A stretch of 59,189 nucleotides of DNA from JBKHJA01 sp046538375 (GTDB lineage Bacteria > Acidobacteriota > Aminicenantia > Aminicenantales > Aminicenantaceae), in the NCBI GenBank assembly GCA_046538375.1, contig JBKHJA010000001.1, positions 1 through 59,189 on the forward strand, in the 5' to 3' direction. The notes beneath the pieces are model-generated. The model saw only the letters and a list, made by a program, of their open reading frames with translations. It did not search any database and was not told where the DNA came from. Positions 1 to 8,773 of the stretch are shown here, one piece after another (the first letter of the stretch is position 1; every line of letters begins with the position of its first letter). The position numbers and the translations under genes are program-made.

Positions 1-253
1 TTTCTTCTGCTTTTTGATCGATTTCGTCAAGGTGAGGAATAATTTTTTCTTTGAAAGGGATGGTCACATTGAGACCGGCAACAGCGGAAGTTCTTATTTT
101 TGCCAACAAATCAGCCAGGGATTCAGGGCTCACAGGATAGGTATGGTAGAAGCAGTTGAGGTTTAAACGCTGGAAATACCGGTTGAAGATCAAGGGAGAG
201 GCGCTGTGGTCAAGATTCTCTCCCATAAGACCGAATAGGATTTTCTCAGCCAT
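1..253 (-). CDS. aroE: Shikimate dehydrogenase, N-terminal part (cut by window edge)
   Basis: The reading frame starts at an ATG at 253 and runs off the window at base 1, giving the first 84 residues. It shows the AroE substrate-binding signature: GLMGENLDHSASP near residues 8-20 (usual form GxxGxPxxHSxSP) and NVTIPFKE near residues 65-72, whose Lys is the catalytic lysine of the family. AroE reduces 3-dehydroshikimate to shikimate with NADPH in the cytoplasm. Its start overlaps the aroA stop by 8 bases, so it is the next gene of the aromatic super-operon. The NADP-binding domain lies outside the window. Confidence 0.9.
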   Translation of the reverse strand, partial: MAEKILFGLMGENLDHSASPLIFNRYFQRLNLNCFYHTYPVSPESLADLLAKIRTSAVAGLNVTIPFKEKIIPHLDEIDQKAEE

Positions 254-1544
254 TTTCCCATTTCTTTAAGGAGGTATAAAAATGAGGAAAAGAGACGCTG
301 TGGCAGGAAAAACCTTCTATCTCTGTTCCCCCTTCGGCAGCGAGTCCAGCCACAGCCATGGCCATGGCTATCCGGTGGTCTCCGAAGCTTTGAACAGAGG
401 CCCCTTTCAGCTTTTGAGGGCCTTCCACTGTAAAGCCGTCTTTCATCTCGTCTATTTCCACTCCCATTTTTCTTAAATTGCTGACCACAGCGGCAATCCT
501 GTCGCTTTCCTTAACCCTCAGCTCCGATGCGCCCTTGACCACGGTCTTTCCTTTTGCCTGGGTGGCCAGAAGAGAGATCAATGGAATCTCGTCTATCATA
601 GTGGGAATTACATGGTGTTTGATTTCCACACCTTTCAGCATGCTTGAAGAGACCACCAGTGTTCCCACAGGCTCTCCACAGATAACCTTTTCTTCATGAA
701 TGCTGATTTGACCTTTCATTTCTTCAACTATTCTCAAAAACCCGGTGCGGGTGGGATTGAGTCCCACATCGGGAATCACAACATTGGAATTTTCAACCAG
801 CATGGCTGCTGTTATGAAAAAAGAAGCAGAAGAGAAATCTCCAGGAATGATGATTTTTTGACCTTTGAACCTCCGCTCCCCATAAATTTCAATCAGACCA
901 TTTTTTCTCTTTATATCCGCTCCAAAATAACCAAGCATCCTCTCGGTGTGGTCTCTTGAAGGAAGAGACTCTTCAATCTCTGACTTCCCGTGGGCTAAAA
1001 GAGAGGCCAGGATGAGAGATGATTTTAACTGAGCACTGGGAATGGGGATTTTATATTTTATTCCCTTCAGTCTTTGCCCTCTGACAGCCAACGGCAAAAA
1101 GCTTCCGCCGTTTCTTCCATCGATCCAGGCCCCCATCTTTTGAAGAGGTTCAACCACTCTTTTCATGGGTCTTTTTTGAAGGGAAGAGTCTCCAGAGATG
1201 ACAGAGAAAAAATTCTGGCCTGAGAGCAGTCCGGCCAGGAAGCGGGCTGTGGTTCCTGAATTCTGTGCTTCAAGAACTGCCTCAGGTTCCCTGAATCCGT
1301 AGAGGTTTTTCCCCTGGATGGTCACTTTACAGCCTTTTTCTTTCTTGATTTCTGCTCCTATCTCCTGGAGACAGCGGAGTGTGGCCAAGCAGTCACCCGC
1401 CTCAGAAAAATTTGAAATTTCAGTTTCCCCAAGACCCAGGCTGCCGATAAAGGCTGCCCGGTGGGATATAGACTTATCTCCGGGAACAGGAATTTCCCCT
1501 TTGAATCCTCTGCTTTTCTTAACTTGAATTTTCATGTTTTTCAT
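246..1544 (-). CDS. aroA: 3-phosphoshikimate 1-carboxyvinyltransferase (EPSP synthase)
   Basis: This enzyme joins shikimate-3-phosphate and PEP to make EPSP, the sixth shikimate step. Its 432 residues are the usual family length. Visible signatures are PGDKSISHRA (21-30), NSGTTARF (96-103), LNPTRTGF (263-270), the catalytic IDE (318-320), RVKESDRI (344-351) and GDHRIAMA (389-396). Two ATG starts are possible (residues 1 and 4); both lie inside the end of tyrA, with which it overlaps by about 26 bases, indicating translational coupling. The PGDKSISHRA sequence resembles neither an obvious truncation nor a frameshift; the gene looks intact. Confidence 0.97.
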   Translation of the reverse strand: MKNMKIQVKKSRGFKGEIPVPGDKSISHRAAFIGSLGLGETEISNFSEAGDCLATLRCLQEIGAEIKKEKGCKVTIQGKNLYGFREPEAVLEAQNSGTTARFLAGLLSGQNFFSVISGDSSLQKRPMKRVVEPLQKMGAWIDGRNGGSFLPLAVRGQRLKGIKYKIPIPSAQLKSSLILASLLAHGKSEIEESLPSRDHTERMLGYFGADIKRKNGLIEIYGERRFKGQKIIIPGDFSSASFFITAAMLVENSNVVIPDVGLNPTRTGFLRIVEEMKGQISIHEEKVICGEPVGTLVVSSSMLKGVEIKHHVIPTMIDEIPLISLLATQAKGKTVVKGASELRVKESDRIAAVVSNLRKMGVEIDEMKDGFTVEGPQKLKGASVQSFGDHRIAMAMAVAGLAAEGGTEIEGFSCHSVSFPHFYTSLKKWENG

Positions 1545-2400
1545 TTATTGTGGATTGAAAATTTCTGATGGAACGAAGAAAATCCAGAAGCTCCTCACGG
1601 CGGCCTTGTTTGATAAGTTTCTTTATCCTTTTTAGCCTCTGTGTGAATTCATCCATAATATTTATGATGCGGGAAGAATTCGTTGATAATATCCCTGCGC
1701 CCATCTCCTCATGAGTCAAAGAGAGACGTGCTGCCCCCAGAAAACCGGTGGCTGTTAAATCCTTCCATAAAGAATCTTTTCTGGTAAAATCTCTGGCCAA
1801 AACAGAAAGAGAAAGAGATAAAACATAGGGCAAATGGCTGGTCATAGAAACAAGATCATCATGTTTTTCCTCATCTATTTCATAGGGTGAGGCCCCGATT
1901 TCCTCCAGGATTTTGAACACCATTGGTTTTCCCTCCTGACTTTTTTGGGTGGGAAAGCAGAGGGCAAAGATTTTTTTCTGAAAAAGGCGGGGAGAGGCAG
2001 CTTCAAAGCCTGCTTTTTCTGTTCCGGCCATAGGGTGGCCTCCGATGAGGATTTTTTCTGGATGCTTCCTCATGGCAACACAAATCTTTCTTTTTGTGCT
2101 TCCTGAATCGAGAAGGATGGCTCCCGGTTTCATGCATACGATGATTTTAGGAAGAAGCTCGAGAATGGAGAGCACCGGTGTGGAGAGGAAGATGAAATCC
2201 GCTTCTTTAACCGCCCCTTCAAGATCATGAGTCACATGATCTGCGATTTCTTTGATGTTTGAATTCAACACCACCTCTTTTTTGTCCACCCCGATGATTT
2301 TTTTCCCTATTCCATTCTCTCTTAGAGCCAGGGCAAAAGAGCCGCCAATCTGTCCCACGCCCACCACACAGATGATCAATTCTTCCATTTTTTCCATCAT
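1519..2400 (-). CDS. tyrA: Prephenate dehydrogenase
   Basis: TyrA oxidatively decarboxylates prephenate to 4-hydroxyphenylpyruvate, the tyrosine branch. The N-terminal Rossmann fold is marked by GVGQIGGS (14-21). GHPMAGTE (121-128) is the family substrate-site motif, and the C-terminal helical dimerisation domain follows. At 293 residues it has no fused chorismate mutase and no ACT domain, so feedback control would have to come from elsewhere. The start ATG overlaps the aroF stop (ATGA). Chorismate mutase activity is supplied by the separate aroH gene two positions upstream. No prephenate dehydratase (phe branch) is visible in the window. Confidence 0.94.
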   Translation of the reverse strand: MMEKMEELIICVVGVGQIGGSFALALRENGIGKKIIGVDKKEVVLNSNIKEIADHVTHDLEGAVKEADFIFLSTPVLSILELLPKIIVCMKPGAILLDSGSTKRKICVAMRKHPEKILIGGHPMAGTEKAGFEAASPRLFQKKIFALCFPTQKSQEGKPMVFKILEEIGASPYEIDEEKHDDLVSMTSHLPYVLSLSLSVLARDFTRKDSLWKDLTATGFLGAARLSLTHEEMGAGILSTNSSRIINIMDEFTQRLKRIKKLIKQGRREELLDFLRSIRNFQSTINEKHENSS

Positions 2401-3410
2401 ATCTTCCTTTTCACTGCCCCGGTTAAAGGTTTCAGCTCATCCATCATTCGTTTGAATTCCTGTAAATTCAGGCTTTGAGGGCCATCACTCATAGCTTTTT
2501 CCGGGCAGGGATGGACTTCCACTAAAAGGGCATCTGCTCCAGCGGCCACAGCTGCTTTGGAAGCAGGAATGACCAAAGATCTGAGTCCTGTGCCGTGGCT
2601 GGGATCAATACAGACGGGCAGATGGGAAAGCTGATGGAGGAGGGGAATGGCTGTCAGATCAAGGGTGTTCCGGGTGTATTTCTCGAAAGTTCTGATCCCT
2701 CTCTCACAGAGAATGACCCGGGAATTGCCGTTAGAAAGAATATATTCGGCGGCCATCAGAAATTCTTCCAGTGTGGACATCATCCCCCTTTTCAAAAGGA
2801 CAGGTTTTTTGGATTTGCCCACCGCCTCAAGAAGAGCATAGTTCTGCATGTTTCTGGTTCCCACCTGGAAAATATCAGCGACTTCTCCCACTAAATGCAG
2901 GTGTTCAGGTGCCATCACTTCGGTGACCACCGGAAGACCGAATTTGCTTTTTGCCTCCAGAAGAAACTCCAGGCCTTTTTCCTTAAGGCCCTGAAAACTG
3001 TAGGGAGAAGTCCGGGGTTTAAAGGCTCCCCCCCTTAAAATCTTTGCTCCAGCTTCCTGAACTGCCTGGGCTGTTTCCAATATCTGCTCCCTGCTTTCTA
3101 TGGCACAGGGCCCCGCTATTACCACCACCATTTCATCTCCTACACTGACACCGTCTATGCGGAAAACACTCTTCTGGGGCTTGAATTCTCTGCTGGCCAG
3201 CTTAAAGGGTTTTAAGATAGGTATGACATTCTCCACTCCCGGAAAGACTTTAAAATGCTCAGGAAGCACCTGTCTTCCGTTTCCGATCAACCCGATGATG
3301 GTCCTTTCTTTTCCCTTGGAGAGGTGAGCTTTGAATCCCAGCTTCTTCACTTCCTTAAGGATGGTGGAAAATTGTTTGAGGGTGTGTTGAGTTTTCATCA
3401 CGATTATCAT
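2397..3410 (-). CDS. aroF: 3-deoxy-7-phosphoheptulonate synthase, type I-beta with N-terminal regulatory domain
   Basis: DAHP synthase condenses PEP and erythrose-4-phosphate, the entry step to the shikimate pathway. Residues 1-70 form the short ferredoxin-like regulatory domain found in the Thermotoga/Bacillus-type enzymes. The TIM barrel follows with AGPCAIES (99-106) and LRGGAFKPRTSPYSFQG (125-141), a core motif of the KDO8P/DAHP synthase superfamily. The length of 337 residues fits this subfamily. It lies 2 bases downstream of aroH and overlaps tyrA. In the family the N-terminal domain mediates feedback inhibition; which ligand acts here cannot be read from sequence. Confidence 0.95.
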   Translation of the reverse strand: MIIVMKTQHTLKQFSTILKEVKKLGFKAHLSKGKERTIIGLIGNGRQVLPEHFKVFPGVENVIPILKPFKLASREFKPQKSVFRIDGVSVGDEMVVVIAGPCAIESREQILETAQAVQEAGAKILRGGAFKPRTSPYSFQGLKEKGLEFLLEAKSKFGLPVVTEVMAPEHLHLVGEVADIFQVGTRNMQNYALLEAVGKSKKPVLLKRGMMSTLEEFLMAAEYILSNGNSRVILCERGIRTFEKYTRNTLDLTAIPLLHQLSHLPVCIDPSHGTGLRSLVIPASKAAVAAGADALLVEVHPCPEKAMSDGPQSLNLQEFKRMMDELKPLTGAVKRKI

Positions 3411-3412
3411 TT

Positions 3413-3796
3413 TTATTCTCCTGTGAGGTCTGGTCTGAATTGGACGGTTGGACCCAAATATTGATGTTTGATCTCCTCATGCCTTTTAGGCAAATAAGCA
3501 TGCACCATGACCCTTATGATCCTGTTCAAGGCTTTGGGGACATCCATTTCCTGAGCGCACAGCACAGGAATGTATTTCCACCCCATCTCTCTCAAGATGT
3601 AGGCAGGGAACTCGGCATCAATATCAGGCGTGGCTGTGAAGAATACGCTCACCATATCCTCCTTCTTTATATGGTTTTCCGAGATGATTTTTGTCATAAG
3701 CTCTCTGGCCGCTTTCAAAATGAGCTGTTTTTCATTCCTTTTCACCTGAATAGCTCCCCTTATTCCCCTCAACCAGACTTTTTTTCTTTCGTCCAT
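3413..3796 (-). CDS. aroH: Monofunctional chorismate mutase, AroH class
   Basis: This 127-residue protein rearranges chorismate to prephenate. It follows the Bacillus AroH pattern closely: LRGIRGA near the N-terminus with the active-site Arg, SATPD-like TATPDIDAEFPA in the middle, the LCAQEMDV strand with the active-site Cys, IRVMVHAY with the second Arg, and HQYLGP with the Tyr. This class is unrelated in fold to the common AroQ type and forms trimers. The start codon shares a base with the trpA stop. Its position between trpA and aroF/tyrA links the tryptophan and tyrosine arms of the operon. Confidence 0.95.
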   Translation of the reverse strand: MDERKKVWLRGIRGAIQVKRNEKQLILKAARELMTKIISENHIKKEDMVSVFFTATPDIDAEFPAYILREMGWKYIPVLCAQEMDVPKALNRIIRVMVHAYLPKRHEEIKHQYLGPTVQFRPDLTGE

Positions 3797-4587
3797 CAGA
3801 TGACCCTCCTCATTTCTTTCAGGAAGTTTTCTACTTCCAGTGGGACGTGCTTCTCCTTTTCTCTCCCTTTGACCAGGTTGATCAAGGCGCTTCCCACAAT
3901 AATCCCGTCCGAAAATTCTGCCGCCTTTTCAGCTTGATGGGGACTGGATATGCCAAATCCCACACACAGAGGCTTTGAAGTGATTTTCTTAACTCTGCGG
4001 ATGTGGCTGAATAAATCCTCAGAAAGTCTTTCCCTGATACCTGTTACTCCTGTGAGGGAGACAAGATAGATGAACCCCTGTGAATGGCGGCAGATTTCTG
4101 TTAATCTCAGAGAACCTGTGGTGGGGGCAGCAATGGAGATCAGATCTATGTCATGAGCAGAGAGAGCTTCCTTCAGGAAGAAGCTTTCTTCCAAAGGAAG
4201 GTCGGGGACGATCACTCCCTCGATTTTGGCTTCATTTATTTCTCTTGCAAAATTTTCCACTCCTCTCTGGAGGATAGGATTGAAATAAGACATTAAAATG
4301 AGAGAGGCGCTCAAGCTGCCTTCAAGGCGGGTGATTTCCTCTAGGAACAGAGAAAAATCAAATCCGTTTCTCAAAGCCCACTGGCTGGAGTATTGAATCA
4401 TTTTCCCGTCTGCAAGAGGATCGGAAAAAGGAATCCCCAGCTCGATGCAATCTGCCCCTGCATCATCTGCTCTTTTCAGAAGTTCTCTGAACAGCTCCTT
4501 AGAAGGATAGAGAGCAGTGAAAAACGGGATCAGAGCTTTTCTCCCCTGAGAAAGAAGAATCTTGAATTTTACCCCTATTTTACCCAA
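3796..4587 (-). CDS. trpA: Tryptophan synthase alpha subunit
   Basis: TrpA cleaves indole-3-glycerol phosphate to indole and glyceraldehyde-3-phosphate and channels indole to TrpB. The catalytic Glu and Asp fall at E49 and D60 in ELGIPFSDPLADG, the same numbering as in E. coli. The loop VGFGIS for phosphate binding is present. The length is 263 residues. The start appears to be TTG at 4587, supported by AAGGAG six bases upstream and by the lack of a nearby ATG; it overlaps the trpB stop by 8 bases, as expected for coupled synthesis of the two subunits. Confidence 0.96.
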   Translation of the reverse strand: MGKIGVKFKILLSQGRKALIPFFTALYPSKELFRELLKRADDAGADCIELGIPFSDPLADGKMIQYSSQWALRNGFDFSLFLEEITRLEGSLSASLILMSYFNPILQRGVENFAREINEAKIEGVIVPDLPLEESFFLKEALSAHDIDLISIAAPTTGSLRLTEICRHSQGFIYLVSLTGVTGIRERLSEDLFSHIRRVKKITSKPLCVGFGISSPHQAEKAAEFSDGIIVGSALINLVKGREKEKHVPLEVENFLKEMRRVI

Positions 4588-5767
4588 GTCCGGCTCCTTT
4601 CTTTTTTATAATATCCAGGTCTTTATCTCCTCTTCCTGAGAGATTGACCACCACAACGCTTTGGGAGTTTAGTGAGGAGGCTAATCTTTGGAGGCAGGCC
4701 AGAGCGTGGGCTGGCTCCAGAGCAGGTATGATGCCCTCCAGCTTGGATAATTCCCAGAATGCCTCCAAAGCCTCCTCATCACTCACTCCTTCGATTTTTA
4801 TTCGATGGCTGTCTCTTAAACAGCTCAATTCCGGGCCCACTCCTGGATAGTCGAGTCCAGCAGATACGGAATGAGTGGGCAGGATTTGACCTTCTTCATC
4901 CTGAAGGAGATAGGAATAGGTGCCGTGAAGAACACCTGGTTTCCCCTTTGATAGTGTGGCTGAGTGTTCACCCGGATTCAATCCCCTGCCGCCTGCTTCT
5001 GCACCGATCAGATTGACCTGCTTATGTTCCAGAAAGGGATAAAAGAGTCCCATAGAATTAGACCCTCCTCCCACACAGGCGACCAGAAAATCAGGCAGTC
5101 TTCCTTCCAGGGAGAGGATTTGTCTTTTTACTTCCCCCCCGATAACAGACTGAAAATCTCTGACCATAAGAGGATAAGGGTGGGGTCCGACCACAGAACC
5201 CAGCAGATAGTGTGTTGTTTGGACATTGGTGACCCAGTCTCTGATAGCCTCATTGATGGCTTCCTTTAAAGTTCTCTCACCAGAAGTGACTTTTTTTATA
5301 CCCGCGCCCAATATTTCCATTCTCATCTGATTGGGGGCCTGCCTGATAAAATCGAATTCTCCCATGTAGATGACACATTCCATCCCCAACAGGGCGCAGA
5401 CAGCCGCTGCGGCCACTCCGTGCTGACCTGCTCCTGTCTCAGCCACAATCCTCTTTTTTCCCATCCTCCGGGCCAGGAGGGCCTGCCCCATACAGTTGTT
5501 GATCTTATGGGCGCCGGTGTGACAGAGGTCTTCTCTCTTGAGATATATCCGGCATCCATATTTTTGGCTTAAGTTATGGGCAAAATAGAGGGGAGTAGGC
5601 CGCCCCACATAATGATTGAGACAATGGTGAAATTCTTTTTGAAAAGAGAAATCCGCTTTTGCCTGCACATATGCTTTCTCCAGCTCGATAAGATTCTCCA
5701 TCAGGGTTTCAGGAACGAATCTCCCTCCATAGCTGCCAAATTTGCCTAAGTTCTCAGAGCATCCCAT
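4580..5767 (-). CDS. trpB: Tryptophan synthase beta subunit
   Basis: TrpB is the PLP enzyme that joins indole with serine. K88 in HTGAHKINN is the Schiff-base lysine, and the glycine-rich phosphate-binding loop GGGSNSMG is present near residue 230. AETGAGQHGVA is the usual catalytic Glu segment. At 395 residues it is the standard TrpB1 form that works with TrpA, not the longer TrpB2. It overlaps trpF by 22 bases and trpA by 8 bases. Confidence 0.97.
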   Translation of the reverse strand: MGCSENLGKFGSYGGRFVPETLMENLIELEKAYVQAKADFSFQKEFHHCLNHYVGRPTPLYFAHNLSQKYGCRIYLKREDLCHTGAHKINNCMGQALLARRMGKKRIVAETGAGQHGVAAAAVCALLGMECVIYMGEFDFIRQAPNQMRMEILGAGIKKVTSGERTLKEAINEAIRDWVTNVQTTHYLLGSVVGPHPYPLMVRDFQSVIGGEVKRQILSLEGRLPDFLVACVGGGSNSMGLFYPFLEHKQVNLIGAEAGGRGLNPGEHSATLSKGKPGVLHGTYSYLLQDEEGQILPTHSVSAGLDYPGVGPELSCLRDSHRIKIEGVSDEEALEAFWELSKLEGIIPALEPAHALACLQRLASSLNSQSVVVVNLSGRGDKDLDIIKKKGAGLG

Positions 5768-6360
5768 GTTCTCACCTTTAAAATAAATTCTTTCAGCCTC
5801 TCCGGGCTTTTGGTGCCCTCCGCCTGCTCTACTCCCCGGCAGACATCCACCCCGAAAGGGGTTATGTTTTGGAGCACTGTTTCAATATTTTCAGGGTTCA
5901 ATCCACCGGCCAACATGAACTTACCCCATTTTTTGGCTTTCTCAACCATTTGCCAATCCGGATGGATTTTGTTTCCGCTGCCTTTAGGAAGGTCGAGCAT
6001 AAAAAAAGGAAGAGAGAAATTTTTGATTTCTTCCATAACATGCCTTCTGTTTATCTCGAAAACCTTTATGGCTCTTGGGCCGAATTCTCTGATGTAGGTT
6101 TTGTCTTCTTCTCCGTGGAACTGCGCATAGTCCAGGAAACAGTGGTTTATGATTTCTTTGACCAGAGTAACCTCATCATTCTTGAACACTCCCACTTTGT
6201 GGATGAGAGGAGGAAGTGAGGATATGATTTCCCTCGCTTTCTGGGGTGAAATGCGGCGGGGACTCGGTGTAAAAATGAAGCCAACAGCATCAGCTCCTAG
6301 GTCAGCCGCCAAAAGAGCATCTTCCATGTTTGTGATTCCACAGATTTTTATCCTTGTCAT
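5746..6360 (-). CDS. trpF: Phosphoribosylanthranilate isomerase
   Basis: TrpF performs the Amadori rearrangement of phosphoribosylanthranilate to CdRP. The catalytic Cys is in KICGITN close to the N-terminus and the catalytic Asp in MLDLPKG; the phosphate-binding elements GGLNPENI and VDVCRGVE follow. I chose the ATG at 6360, which overlaps the trpC stop as ATGA and has GAGGG four bases upstream, over an in-frame ATG seven codons earlier. The protein is then about 204 residues, a normal single-domain TrpF. It is separate from TrpC, unlike the enterobacterial fusion. Confidence 0.94.
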   Translation of the reverse strand: MTRIKICGITNMEDALLAADLGADAVGFIFTPSPRRISPQKAREIISSLPPLIHKVGVFKNDEVTLVKEIINHCFLDYAQFHGEEDKTYIREFGPRAIKVFEINRRHVMEEIKNFSLPFFMLDLPKGSGNKIHPDWQMVEKAKKWGKFMLAGGLNPENIETVLQNITPFGVDVCRGVEQAEGTKSPERLKEFILKVRTWDALRT

Positions 6361-7154
6361 TTTTCCCTCAATACAGAACAAAATCTCTTTAACACATCTT
6401 CCGGATGGGAAGCAGTCACCAGTGCTTCTCCTATAAGAAAACCATTGACTCTGAATTCATGGTAGGATGACAGATCATCCTCATCTCTTAAGCCGCTTTC
6501 CACAATCTTTATTCTTGAATCAGGAATCAAAGGCAGAAGACTTTTAGATGTGTTGAGATCAACCCGCAAAGTCCTCAGATCCCGATTGTTGATTCCTATG
6601 ATTTTTGCCTCTGCCTCCAGCGCCTTTTCGAGTTCATCCTGGGTGTTGATCTCGACCACAGCTTCCATCCCTTGCTCAGCCACAACATTCAAGAACTTTT
6701 TTAGCTTCTTTGGGCCAAGCAGGGAGGCGATCAGGAGAACAGCATCTGCTCCTGATTCTCTTGATTCTAAAATCTGATACTCATCGATGATGAAGTCTTT
6801 TCTCAACACAGGGATATGAACGCAGTTTTTTATGGTCCGAAGGTCCTTTAGGCTGCCGTGAAAGTAGCCCTCCTCGGTTACCACCGAGATGGCAGAAGCG
6901 CCGTATTCCTGGTATATGGAGGCTAATTTCTTGATCCTGCCTCCAGAAAGAAAGGCTCCCTTTGAAGGCGAGGCCCTTTTGATTTCAGCAATGATGGTCC
7001 TTCTGCCAACAAGAGAGTGGGAAAGCGAAGAACATGGAGGAGAATTTTGAACTCTGCGCCACAGCGCAGAAAAAGAGAGGGACTTCTGCTTCTCTTCCCA
7101 TTCTTTTCTTTTATGCGCCAGGATGATTTCTAAAAAATCAGACATTTTCTTCAC
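6357..7154 (-). CDS. trpC: Indole-3-glycerol phosphate synthase
   Basis: TrpC closes the indole ring of CdRP with loss of CO2 and water. Recognisable barrel motifs are KRASPSKG (catalytic Lys region), LRKDFIID, ALLGPKKL-like LLIASLLG, IGINNRDLRTL and VESGLRDEDD. The length of about 265 residues is typical. Two starts are possible, GTG at 7154 and ATG at 7145; neither has a strong ribosome-binding site and the choice affects only three residues. It follows the trpD stop within a few bases. Confidence 0.96.
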   Translation of the reverse strand: MKKMSDFLEIILAHKRKEWEEKQKSLSFSALWRRVQNSPPCSSLSHSLVGRRTIIAEIKRASPSKGAFLSGGRIKKLASIYQEYGASAISVVTEEGYFHGSLKDLRTIKNCVHIPVLRKDFIIDEYQILESRESGADAVLLIASLLGPKKLKKFLNVVAEQGMEAVVEINTQDELEKALEAEAKIIGINNRDLRTLRVDLNTSKSLLPLIPDSRIKIVESGLRDEDDLSSYHEFRVNGFLIGEALVTASHPEDVLKRFCSVLREK

Positions 7155-7161
7155 TTTCTTA

Positions 7162-8202
7162 CTAAAAGGGGGACTGTCTTTCTTTTGCGCTTTCCTCCTT
7201 GGTGAATGAAAGAAAACCAGAAAATAAACTGGTGGCCTTTCCCGAATCGATGGAATCTCTGGCCATTTCTATTCCTTCCTTGATATCTCTGGCTTGTCCT
7301 GAGACAAAAATTGCTGCCCCGGAATTCAGCAGAGCGATATCTCTTTCCGGCCCTTCTTCCCCTTTCAAAACTTTATGAAGAATCCGAACGTTCTCCTCCA
7401 CAGAGAAAGCCCTGATTTTTTCCAGTTTTCTGTATTTGAATTGATAATCCTGGGGGACAATCTCCGTTTCCTCAATGCTTCCGTTTGTCACAAGGAAACC
7501 TTTGGTGGGCGCACTTATGGAGATTTCATCCAGTCCGTCTGAGGAATACACCACCAATGCCTTTTCTGTCCCTAAAAGAGCCAAAGCCTTGGATACGGGA
7601 CATAACAGGTCTTCGGAGTAAACGCCCAACAGCTGTCTTTTTACCCTCAGCGGATTCGCCAGGGGGCCGATGATATTGAATAGAGTCCTCACTCCAATCT
7701 CTCTTCTTGGCTGAAGAGCATATTTCATGGCTGGATGGAAGAGAGGGGCATAAATGAAACCGAAGCCAAGCTCATCGATGGCCAAAGCGACTTTTTGAGG
7801 AGGAAGAGCAAGGTCCACTCCCATGGCTTCTAAAAGGTCAGCGCTTCCGCATCGGCTGGAGACGGAGCGGTTGCCGTGTTTGGCAATATTGAGGCCAGCA
7901 CCGGCTGCGATAATAGAGGAAACTGTGGAAATATTGAATGTGGAATGCCCGTCGCCCCCAGTGCCGCACAAATCTATCAAATCTTGCCTCCGTGTTTCAA
8001 CACCAACCGCCTTTTTCAGAATTCCTTTAGTCCCTCCGATGATCTCCTCCACACACTCACCCTTCATCTTGAGTGCGATTAAATAAGCCGCTATTTGGGC
8101 GGAACTGCAGCTTCCGGACATGATTTCAGCCATCACTTCTTCTGTTTCAGTTGAGTTTAAGTCCCTTCCCTGGGAAAGGGCAGATATGGCCTGTTTAATC
8201 AT
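7162..8202 (-). CDS. trpD: Anthranilate phosphoribosyltransferase
   Basis: TrpD transfers the phosphoribosyl group of PRPP to anthranilate. The family signature CGTGGDG lies at 79-85 and KHGNRS at 108-113, with CGSADLLEAMG following for substrate binding. At 346 residues it is a stand-alone TrpD, not fused to the TrpG glutaminase. Its start overlaps the end of trpG by 8 bases. Confidence 0.97.
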   Translation of the reverse strand: MIKQAISALSQGRDLNSTETEEVMAEIMSGSCSSAQIAAYLIALKMKGECVEEIIGGTKGILKKAVGVETRRQDLIDLCGTGGDGHSTFNISTVSSIIAAGAGLNIAKHGNRSVSSRCGSADLLEAMGVDLALPPQKVALAIDELGFGFIYAPLFHPAMKYALQPRREIGVRTLFNIIGPLANPLRVKRQLLGVYSEDLLCPVSKALALLGTEKALVVYSSDGLDEISISAPTKGFLVTNGSIEETEIVPQDYQFKYRKLEKIRAFSVEENVRILHKVLKGEEGPERDIALLNSGAAIFVSGQARDIKEGIEMARDSIDSGKATSLFSGFLSFTKEESAKERQSPF

Positions 8203-8773
8203 CCCTTCCTCCTGTTTGAAGAAAATTCCTTAAGATTTTCATCCCCTCTTCGGTGAGAAAGGACTCAGGATGGAACTGAACTCCTTCCACTTTTTTTCCG
8301 TTTAATCTTAAGCCCATGATTTCTCCATCCTCCGTGTAAGAAGAAATCTCAAGACAACCTGGAAGTGATCCCTCCTCCACAATAAGGGAATGGTAGCGGG
8401 TGGCTGAAAAAGGATTGCTCACTCCCTCATATATGGTTTTTTCATCGTGGTATATTTTTGATAATTTCCCGTGCATGAGCTTTTCCGCTCTCTTGATCTT
8501 TCCTCCATAAGCGTAAGCAATGCATTGATGTCCCAGGCACACTCCCAAAACAGGAATACGGTCTGAAAAAAATCTAATAAGCTGGCTGGAGAGGCCGGCT
8601 TCTTTTGGACTTTTAGGCCCCGGTGAGATGACCAGAAAATCAGGCGACAGCTCTTCAGCTTCTTTCAAAGTGATTTGATCATTCCTTTTGACCATCACCT
8701 CTTCACCAATTTCCATAAAGGCCTGAGCCAGGTTAAAAACAAAAGAATCATAGTTATCTATCAGCAGGATCAT
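8195..8773 (-). CDS. trpG: Anthranilate synthase glutaminase component
   Basis: TrpG is a class I glutamine amidotransferase that releases ammonia for TrpE. The nucleophile is C79 in GVCLGHQ, and the His-Glu pair is in VQFHPES near residues 170-176. The 192-residue length is that of a single-domain TrpG/PabA. Because no separate pabA is visible here, it may also serve aminodeoxychorismate synthase, as in several bacteria; that is inference. It overlaps trpE by 20 bases. Confidence 0.95.
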   Translation of the reverse strand: MILLIDNYDSFVFNLAQAFMEIGEEVMVKRNDQITLKEAEELSPDFLVISPGPKSPKEAGLSSQLIRFFSDRIPVLGVCLGHQCIAYAYGGKIKRAEKLMHGKLSKIYHDEKTIYEGVSNPFSATRYHSLIVEEGSLPGCLEISSYTEDGEIMGLRLNGKKVEGVQFHPESFLTEEGMKILRNFLQTGGRDD